64,000 nucleotides of DNA from Acidiflorens sp963841945 (lineage in GTDB: Bacteria > Acidobacteriota > Terriglobia > Terriglobales > Acidobacteriaceae), in the NCBI GenBank assembly GCA_963841945.1, contig CAWJFC010000005.1, positions 62,001 through 126,000 on the forward strand, read 5' to 3'. The notes beneath the pieces were generated by a model that was not told where the DNA came from, made no database searches, and saw only the letters and a list, made by a program, of their open reading frames with translations. Shown here one piece after another: positions 58,588 through 64,000 of the stretch. Numbering within the stretch: the first letter of the stretch is position 1; the number at the start of each line of letters is the position of its first letter. Both the position numbers and the translations under genes were made by a program.

Positions 58588-59409
58588 ATGCATCGAGGTC
58601 GTTTGTTCTGTTTCTTGTTTACCATCTGCGCAGCAATGTTGGTCCCGGTCGCTGTTGCCCAGACCACTGCGTCCGGTGAGATCCAACTGGGGCAGCAAGC
58701 TCTCAGTCAGGGAAAATATGACGAGGCAATCCAGCATTTTGAGGCCGCCAGTGACATGGTTCCCGCGAATGTGATTGTGCAACTGAAACTAGCCGACGTA
58801 TACGCACAACAGTATGTTCCGGGCGTCGACAACCCAGACAATGTCAGAATGGCCGAGCAGGCCATCAGCCACTACCAAAGGGTGATTGACGGCGACATGT
58901 CGAGGACATCATCCCTCTCCGCGGCGAAAGGCATCGCCTTACTCAAGGCCCAGATGAATGATTTCGACGGCTCCAAGGATTACTACGGTCGGGCAGAACG
59001 ATTGGATCCGCGGGATCCCGAACCCTATTACTTCATCGCTCTCATCGACTGGACACTATCCTCGCAAGTCCGCAAACAGGCACGGACCAAGCTTGGCCTG
59101 AAGGCCGAAGATTCACTGGCGGTCAAGGACCCAAAAGCCTGCGTCGAGGTCAGGGATAAGAACTCGTCCAACCTGGACGAGGCCATCGATAATCTCAACA
59201 AAGCGCTGGAACTCCGTCCCACCTATGCCGACGCAATGAACTACATGAGTCTGTCCTATGTGGAGCGCGCCGACATTCACTGTGACGATCCGGCCGCCCG
59301 CAAAGCCGATCTCAAGTCCGCTGACGAGTGGGCGCAGAAGCTGGCAGCTCTCAAGAAGCTGCAAGCCACGCATCCTCAAAAGCAAAAAGCGGACGATGAT
59401 GACGAGTAG
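58588..59409 (+). CDS. Exported TPR protein
   Basis: About 273 residues from the ATG at 58588 (AGAGG 8 bases upstream); the frame is open from 58549. Signal peptide MHRGRLFCFLFTICAAMLVP ending near VAVAQT. TPR motifs: IQLGQQALSQGKYDEAIQHF, VQLKLADVYAQQYVPGVDNP, FDGSKDYYGRAERLDPRDPE and NLDEAIDNLNKALELRPTYA. C-terminus is acidic (KADDDDE). It follows the two sulfatase-fold TPR genes by 47 bases, so a shared periplasmic complex is plausible. Confidence 0.85.
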   Translation: MHRGRLFCFLFTICAAMLVPVAVAQTTASGEIQLGQQALSQGKYDEAIQHFEAASDMVPANVIVQLKLADVYAQQYVPGVDNPDNVRMAEQAISHYQRVIDGDMSRTSSLSAAKGIALLKAQMNDFDGSKDYYGRAERLDPRDPEPYYFIALIDWTLSSQVRKQARTKLGLKAEDSLAVKDPKACVEVRDKNSSNLDEAIDNLNKALELRPTYADAMNYMSLSYVERADIHCDDPAARKADLKSADEWAQKLAALKKLQATHPQKQKADDDDE

Positions 59410-59436
59410 CGGCCAGACACGGGACGCGCGAAAGAG

Positions 59437-60693
59437 CTAATAGGCCCACCACGGCGCCGCTGGTGCACCCGACGGAACCGATTGCCCGTCGATCGATACA
59501 AACACATTTCGGCCAAAGAAAAAAGGCAATCCCCAATCGAAACCGCACGGCGATCCGCCTCCGCAGTTCGATGACCCGTTCGAGCCTGCAAGATTGGCGA
59601 AAGCCGAGTCGCTCGAAAAATTATTGAAGTCGTTGACCGCGTTATCTACGGTAAAGTTCACGGTGTTCTGCGAACCGCTCTGGCTCAAGTTTTGCGCTGC
59701 GAGGTTCATCGAGTTCGTGGGACAGTAAAATCCCGGTGCAATGCTGTTGCCGGCACACTGCGTAATCGACGCATCCGGAAAAAAGTATCCGTTTGACCCG
59801 CTGTCGATAAAACTTTCCGCCAACCCCTGCGAATTGAAGGTTGTGGTGAAAAAGCCGTTGCTGTTGATCGGATAAATCGTCGCCGAGCCCAGCGCGTTAT
59901 TGGTCTCCGTGCCGATGCCAAAGATCATCGATCCGGTGGCCGTCGCCGCCTCGCCGTCCACTGACTGCATTTCGATGATCACTCCATTGTTATCCGTCGT
60001 GAAACCCACCACCGGATTGATCACCTGCTGCGCCACCGTAATGGTGGAAGACGAGCACGGTCCGCTGGGTCCGCAGGTAAAGTACACGTCTGGCGATCCT
60101 GAATCCTGGCACGCGACCCCGCAATCCTGCGGATAGTTACTGACTCCCAAAATGCCGTTCGCGCCAAGCGCCGATAGCGTGTCGAGATTCACGCCGCCCT
60201 GCGAGCACGCAGTCGGCACGCTGAAAGCGGTGGGATTCTCAATCAACTGGAGGCTGGCGGTGCTCGCCTTCTCTCCCGCCATTTCAATATCGGCTTGAGC
60301 AACCGGGCCCCAAAGATACGTGCCGTCCACAAAATTTACGCAGTTGTAGTAAGTCGTGTCGCCCGATCCGGCAAGCTGCGGCAGCGTCAGCGATGGAATT
60401 GCCGATGCCAGCAAGCGCAGCCCGATCGAGCCCGTATCGACTAGGACCCCATCCACCGTAGCGCAATTCGAAGAACCCGGCGCGCACACCGTAACGCTGG
60501 TGAAAGCAGCATCGGCGTAATTAACTCCAGCCGCGGGACCCCCGTTCACCGTAAGTGTTGCCACGTTGTTTCCGGGAGGTGGTTGAGTTTTAGTACTGCT
60601 TCCACTACCTCCCCCACAGGCTGCCAGCAATCCGAACGTGGAGGCGATGGCAAGTCCTGCAAATGCGCGCGAGATGGCCCACTTCGTCCTCAC
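59437..60693 (-). CDS. DUF3443 lipoprotein with two Asp-(Thr/Ser)-Gly-Ser motifs
   Basis: A 418-residue protein. The GTG at 60693 overlaps the DUF2844 stop (GTGA), giving a lipoprotein signal (AFAGLAIASTFGLLAACGGG, lipobox LAAC, Cys26); the frame is open from 60918 inside the upstream gene, which is a shadow. Two repeated motifs stand out: VLVDTGSIGLRLL (Asp86) and SFIDSGSNGYFF (Asp297), spaced about 211 residues apart like the two catalytic Asp of pepsin-type aspartic peptidases. GANGILGVSNYPQDCG lies between. DUF3443 is a known uncharacterised family that pairs with DUF2844. Protease activity is my inference. Confidence 0.85.
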   Translation of the reverse strand: MRTKWAISRAFAGLAIASTFGLLAACGGGSGSSTKTQPPPGNNVATLTVNGGPAAGVNYADAAFTSVTVCAPGSSNCATVDGVLVDTGSIGLRLLASAIPSLTLPQLAGSGDTTYYNCVNFVDGTYLWGPVAQADIEMAGEKASTASLQLIENPTAFSVPTACSQGGVNLDTLSALGANGILGVSNYPQDCGVACQDSGSPDVYFTCGPSGPCSSSTITVAQQVINPVVGFTTDNNGVIIEMQSVDGEAATATGSMIFGIGTETNNALGSATIYPINSNGFFTTTFNSQGLAESFIDSGSNGYFFPDASITQCAGNSIAPGFYCPTNSMNLAAQNLSQSGSQNTVNFTVDNAVNDFNNFSSDSAFANLAGSNGSSNCGGGSPCGFDWGLPFFFGRNVFVSIDGQSVPSGAPAAPWWAY

Positions 60694-61142
60694 TGGATAT
60701 CTCCCAGTTTCGCAGCCGCCGGCACTTGCTGCGGAATGTATGCCCGAAAGTGAAAGTTGCGCGCATACCCATTCATCTGCACGGCCAGCCCCGGAAGCTG
60801 CAGGTCCAGCGGATGCCGTCCTATGTGAGCTTCTTTGTTGGCCTTCACCGCGGCGGAATATTTGTCGAAATAAGTGCCCAGCAATTGCTGCATATCTGGC
60901 ACGAACTGCCCCTGCCATGACACCGCAAAAACTTTCCCCGATGGTGACAGATACTCCCGCACCATGGTTCCGCTCTGGGTCTTGAGTTGGTGGACTGTGT
61001 ACGCGTCAGTCTGCTCGACGCCGCGGCTTGCCCTCATCTGCGCCACATCGGTATCGATGGAAGCAGCATCTCCGCCCAGCGCAGCGAAAGCTGGCATAGC
61101 TGACAAATACAGAATCATCATGACCGAGGGGAAGACCTTCAT
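60690..61142 (-). CDS. DUF2844 family periplasmic protein
   Basis: A 150-residue protein with signal peptide (MKVFPSVMMILYLSAMPAFA, cleavage near AFAALGG). The mature part has LGGDAASIDTDVAQMRASRG, VHQLKTQSGTMVREYLSPSG and VFAVSWQGQFVPDMQQLLGT, the pattern of the DUF2844 family. It overlaps the DUF3443 gene by 4 bp. The fixed pairing of the two families suggests a joint periplasmic function, perhaps as a chaperone or inhibitor for the DUF3443 protein; unproven. Confidence 0.87.
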   Translation of the reverse strand: MKVFPSVMMILYLSAMPAFAALGGDAASIDTDVAQMRASRGVEQTDAYTVHQLKTQSGTMVREYLSPSGKVFAVSWQGQFVPDMQQLLGTYFDKYSAAVKANKEAHIGRHPLDLQLPGLAVQMNGYARNFHFRAYIPQQVPAAAKLGDIQ

Positions 61143-61294
61143 GAATGAGTCAGATGCAGATTCGGAGGGGGTTGCTGCCCACGCGGAGAGACGAGCGCAC
61201 TGTTTACGACGATTTTACAATGCTCTACGCTGGGAAGACTTGGCTCAGCCGTCTCAGGGATTCGTTGTACGGACGACGAGATCCATGAGTTTAA

Positions 61295-62164
61295 TTATTG
61301 TCTCTTCTGCTCTGGATATTCAAAAACGCCCCGCCCCGATTTTCGTCCCAACCTTCCAGCTTTTACATACTGCGCCAGCAGCGGGCATGGCCGGAATTTC
61401 TCCCCCAGCGTTTTGTGCAGATATTCGAGGATGTGCAGGCGCGTGTCGAGCCCTACCAAATCGACCAGTTCGAATGGTCCCATGGGGTGGTTGAGCCCGA
61501 GCTTGAGAGCCTTATCGATGTCCTCCGCGCTCGCGATGCCTTCCTGGAGCATGTAAAACGCCTCATTGCCGATCATGGCGTTGATGCGGCTGGTGATGAA
61601 GCCCGGCGCCTCTTTCACCACTACGACTTCCTTGCCCATGCGATTTCCTAGATCCACCGCCCCCGCCAGCGTTTCGTCGTCGGTCTCCAGCGCGCGCACC
61701 ACTTCCAGTAGCTTCATCTTGTGCACGGGATTGAAAAAATGCATGCCCACGCATTTCTTCGCGCGATAGGTAACGCTCGCGATCTCCGTCACGCTCAGCG
61801 AAGAAGTGTTCGAAGCGAGAATCGTTGTCGGCTTGCAGATCTTGTCGAGCAGCGTGAAAATCTCGATCTTCGATTCCATCTCCTCCGGCACCGCTTCGAT
61901 CACCAAATCCGCCTGCCGTGCCGCTTCGTCGACCGAACCCCCATACTCGATGCGCGAGAATGCGGCTTCCGCTTCGGACGCGTTCACCTTGCCCAGCTCC
62001 ACCGCTTTGTCTAGATTGGCGCGGATTTCGCTTTCTGCCTTGCGCAGCGCGTTCGGAAGGATGTCCTCAAGGATCGTGCGGCAGCCCGCCAGCGCGGCCG
62101 CATGGGCGATTCCGCGTCCCATGATGCCGGCGCCGATCACGGCGACCGTCTTGACCTCGGCCAC
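61295..62164 (-). CDS. 3-hydroxyacyl-CoA dehydrogenase (3-hydroxybutyryl-CoA dehydrogenase type)
   Basis: A 289-residue single-domain 3HCDH enzyme. Rossmann NAD site VAVIGAGIMGRGIAHAAALA; catalytic region SLSVTEIASVTYRAKKCVGM followed by HFFNPVHKMKLLEVVRAL with the catalytic His; C-terminal domain GFITSRINAMIGNEAFYMLQ and GLNHPMGPFELVDLVGLDTR. Oxidises (S)-3-hydroxyacyl-CoA to 3-ketoacyl-CoA with NAD, in fatty acid breakdown or butyrate-type metabolism. GTG start at 62164 overlaps the stop of the small upstream gene (TAGTG), so translation is coupled. Named hbd, paaH or fadB2 in other organisms. Confidence 0.94.
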   Translation of the reverse strand: MAEVKTVAVIGAGIMGRGIAHAAALAGCRTILEDILPNALRKAESEIRANLDKAVELGKVNASEAEAAFSRIEYGGSVDEAARQADLVIEAVPEEMESKIEIFTLLDKICKPTTILASNTSSLSVTEIASVTYRAKKCVGMHFFNPVHKMKLLEVVRALETDDETLAGAVDLGNRMGKEVVVVKEAPGFITSRINAMIGNEAFYMLQEGIASAEDIDKALKLGLNHPMGPFELVDLVGLDTRLHILEYLHKTLGEKFRPCPLLAQYVKAGRLGRKSGRGVFEYPEQKRQ

Positions 62165-62364
62165 TACTTGGCCACCTTGTCGAGCTGTTTATCGAGTTGT
62201 TTCAGAACGCTTTCCAGGCTGGGATCGGACTTGCGGATGTACTCGGCGAGGCGAGTTTTTTCTTCCTCGCTCATGGTCGGAAGGGAGGTGTTGACGCGCC
62301 GCAGAATTGCGGCAATGTCGTCAACATAATTCATCATTCGAATGAGTTCACCGGTTGCGGGCAT
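62164..62364 (-). CDS. Small protein coupled to the hydroxyacyl-CoA dehydrogenase gene
   Basis: A 66-residue, all-helical protein (MNYVDDIAAILRRVNTSLPT, then EEEKTRLAEYIRKSDPSLES and VLKQLDKQLDKVAK). AAGGAGCACTC precedes the first ATG. One-base overlap of its stop with the dehydrogenase GTG start implies co-translation. No signal peptide or membrane segment; a coiled coil is likely in the last 25 residues. Unknown function. Confidence 0.72.
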   Translation of the reverse strand: MPATGELIRMMNYVDDIAAILRRVNTSLPTMSEEEKTRLAEYIRKSDPSLESVLKQLDKQLDKVAK

Positions 62365-62514
62365 GAGTGCTCCTTGCTTTCTTGCGAACTCATTATTGTC
62401 AATGGAACGGGGGTATTAAGTAAAGGCGGGAGTCGCCTCCATGCGGTCGAAGCCGCAATAGCGCACGGGACTGGGCTGATACAGGCCGCAAACTCGGGTT
62501 GGTCGTGTGACGTT

Positions 62515-62787
62515 TTAGGCGGAATGCCCAAGCACTCGCGGGGTACGCGGCCGCCCCCAATCGGCCTCGTACAGGCCACTGATCGTATTCAGCGCCGCGA
62601 GCAGAAGCCGGCGGTCCGAAGAGGATGCGCTCTCGAAGGAACCTTCGATTTCTCCCACGATGGCATCGCGGGCATTTTGTAGCCGCAACTCGAAAAGATC
62701 CGGATTGTCTTCCAGCAGAGCCGCTTCAAAAACCGATTTCCAGTTTTGGGGCGAGATTTGCCGCTCGGCGATGACAGCTTTCTTCAT
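62515..62787 (-). CDS. Small helical protein A of a local paralogous pair
   Basis: A 90-residue protein; GGGGA precedes the ATG by 6. Core: NWKSVFEAALLEDNPDLFEL, RLQNARDAIVGEIEGSFESA, SSSDRRLLLAALNTISGLYE. The pattern W-x-S-x-(F/Y)-x-A-A-L-x-E ... R-I/L-x-x-A-x-x-A-(I/L)-V matches the protein encoded at 63060-63329. Hypothetical; no signal, membrane segment or catalytic motif. Confidence 0.72.
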   Translation of the reverse strand: MKKAVIAERQISPQNWKSVFEAALLEDNPDLFELRLQNARDAIVGEIEGSFESASSSDRRLLLAALNTISGLYEADWGRPRTPRVLGHSA

Positions 62788-63059
62788 GAAAATTCCCCGG
62801 AAAAATAAACGCAGTCACACCCCTCTACCTCTCCTTACGAATGACTCAAGAACTTCGGGTTAGTACCTCATCAACGCGGATTCGAAGTCAGGCGGGGACT
62901 GGTAGCGTAGGTTATAACCCAACCTGGAGAGGGGAGAGCAATAGGGTTTTCTATGTATTATCCGACTGATAAACATCGATCCAACAACATCGGATCGCCA
63001 GAAGTATCGGAGTGCAGACTTGAAAAGGGAAATCAAATCCTCGCTCCGCCCTCTCACCA
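62788..63059. other. Gap between the paralogous small genes
   Basis: 272 bases between the paralogous small genes. I see no further gene, RNA or clear repeat. Confidence 0.4.
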
Positions 63060-63329
63060 TCAGGCCGCGACGCGGTTGGATTCCACTCCCGCCCGCGGGC
63101 ATTGATAAGTATTTCGCAGCGCCCGCAGCGCATACATCGCATCGTCGAGCGCCTCTTCCTCTTCAATATTATCGCCCGCCGCATAGAACAGCTCGCGCGC
63201 CCGCAGGACCAGCGCCGCCTCGGCCTGCGCGATCCGCTCCGGCAATTTGGAGCCATCAACCTCAAAAAGAGCGGCATTATATAGGGATCGCCAGGCGCGA
63301 GTTTCCGGCTTGGGCATGGAATTCTTCAT
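63060..63329 (-). CDS. Small helical protein B of a local paralogous pair
   Basis: An 89-residue protein; GGAG 8 bases before the ATG. Core: AWRSLYNAALFEVDGSKLPE, RIAQAEAALVLRARELFYAA and EEEEALDDAMYALRALRNTY, the same three-helix plan as the protein at 62515-62787. The conserved first helix and R-I-x-x-A-x-x-A motif indicate a common origin. Function unknown. Confidence 0.75.
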   Translation of the reverse strand: MKNSMPKPETRAWRSLYNAALFEVDGSKLPERIAQAEAALVLRARELFYAAGDNIEEEEALDDAMYALRALRNTYQCPRAGVESNRVAA

Positions 63330-63639
63330 GGGGATTCTCCGTAGAGACTACTGTTTTTATCCGGCATCTCTACGGGTTGGTCAATCCGTAATTCCCTGTA
63401 GGCGCGCGCACCGGAAGGGCGCGTCGGACCAAACCTTCCTGCGGGCGGCTCGCACACAGTTGGCAGCCGTTGACAGGATCGTTGCGACCGGCCGCGTCTG
63501 CATTTACAATCAAAACCACGGTTGTGAAGACGTTCTGGTCATGCGCGTGCCAAATTTCGCGCTGTCCCGCCGCAACCGCCTGCTTCCGTGGATGCGCTTA
63601 CTCCTTGGTAAGCCAGTCACAGAGCCTCGCAAAAATGTT
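63330..63639. other. Intergenic region before tRNA-Met
   Basis: 310 bases. TTGACA occurs at 63470-63475, but no -10 box at proper spacing is evident. It should hold the tRNA promoter on the right and the promoter of the small gene on the left. Confidence 0.4.
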
Positions 63640-63716
63640 GGCGGTGTAGCTCAGGTGGTTAGAGCGACGGTCTCATAATCCGTAGGTCGTTGGTTCGAGT
63701 CCAACCGCCGCCACCA
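63640..63716 (+). tRNA. tRNA-Met (anticodon CAT)
   Basis: 77 bases with acceptor stem GGCGGTG/CGCCGCC (one G-T pair), D-arm GCTC/GAGC, anticodon loop CTCATAA with CAT at 63674-63676, T-arm GTTGG-TTCGAGT-CCAAC and encoded CCA. The anticodon stem ACGGT/TCCGT has a T-T mismatch at positions 31-39. The acceptor starts with a G-C pair, so it is elongator-type; a lysidine-modified tRNA-Ile2 cannot be excluded. Confidence 0.95.
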
Positions 63717-64000
63717 ATTCCGGCCAGATCGATGTTTTGTTTCTACATCGATGCCGTCCGGAGATTTTTCCAGCGCCGATGTCTGCCAATGCGCATCCCT
63801 TATCCAGCTACTTGGCGGACTACGGTGCTTGCGCGGGCAATCAATTTCTGCTAAATATCTTTTTAACTTTGCGCTGTTGCTTCATTTTCGGGTGGGGAAA
63901 ATTTCTGCAACCTGGGCCCGTGCGCTCGCATCCGATATCGCTTTAGCGGCACATCCGGCGCTCGCGAAACGTTGTTGGGCCCTTGTTTCGCCGGCGTAAG
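63717..64000. other. Window end, no gene seen
   Basis: 284 bases after the tRNA. A partly palindromic CGATGTTTTGTTTCTACATC lies at 63730-63749 and might help end transcription. Short frames only. Confidence 0.4.

Noticed and set aside
63470..63515. TTGACA with TACAAT as promoter of the tRNA
   Set aside because: The spacing is about 29 bases, far from the 16-18 needed.

Overview
The window looks like a chromosomal contig from a GC-rich Acidobacteriota, most likely Terriglobia (Koribacter/Sulfotelmatobacter type). Signs of this are the acidobacterial VWFA-type protein, an Oar-like TonB receptor with a carboxypeptidase-type N-terminal domain, a GloVer/HAF-repeat secreted protein, a DUF2844-DUF3443 pair, short Acidobacteria-type small ORFs, and many intergenic palindromic repeats. 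This placement rests on gene content only; no search was run. LAYOUT. 1-9.5 kb: truncated amidase, large repeat-rich secreted protein, alpha/beta hydrolase, exported amidohydrolase, small secreted and membrane proteins, GNAT acetyltransferase and a 40-residue ORF. 9.5-12 kb: minus-strand operon of nitroreductase, MarR regulator and ChrA chromate transporter, with two 18-bp palindromic operators in front of it. 12.4-16.4 kb: accessory island with a C5 DNA methyltransferase, a candidate PD-(D/E)XK endonuclease, a Vsr mismatch endonuclease and an IS110/IS1111-type insertion sequence whose 3' noncoding part may encode a guide (bridge) RNA. 16.9-19.1 kb: a radical SAM protein resembling tetraether/membrane-spanning lipid synthases. 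19.7-22.7 kb: PAS-rich sigma-54 activator. 23-24.9 kb: esterase plus ATP-grasp ligase pair. 25.1-35.9 kb: complex I operon nuoA-(PH-like ORF)-nuoC-D-H-J-K-L-M-N, without nuoB, nuoI or the NADH-input module nuoEFG. 36.5-39 kb: VOC protein, RibD-like reductase, two small ORFs and dense repeats. 40.5-42.8 kb: membrane-part ATP synthase operon (atpZ/I-like, atpI-like, atpB, atpE), closed by a terminator. 42.9-51.6 kb: HEAT/PilZ protein, MoaD-MoaE fusion, VWFA protein and TonB receptor. 52-59.4 kb: small secreted proteins and two tandem sulfatase-fold TPR proteins followed by a TPR protein. 59.4-63.3 kb: DUF3443/DUF2844, 3-hydroxyacyl-CoA dehydrogenase and three small ORFs. 63.6 kb: tRNA-Met. HOW IT FITS TOGETHER. 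The nuo and atp clusters give the proton-pumping membrane arm of respiration and the Fo membrane sector; the catalytic parts must be encoded elsewhere. Repeats lie between genes inside both operons, and two copies are translated into the NuoM C-terminus. QUALITY NOTE. Five otherwise intact genes (PAS/sigma-54 activator, nuoL, nuoN, RibD-like reductase, second sulfatase-like gene) each carry one single-base +1 frameshift, three of them in C or G runs. Residual assembly error is the simplest explanation, and each is annotated here as one gene.
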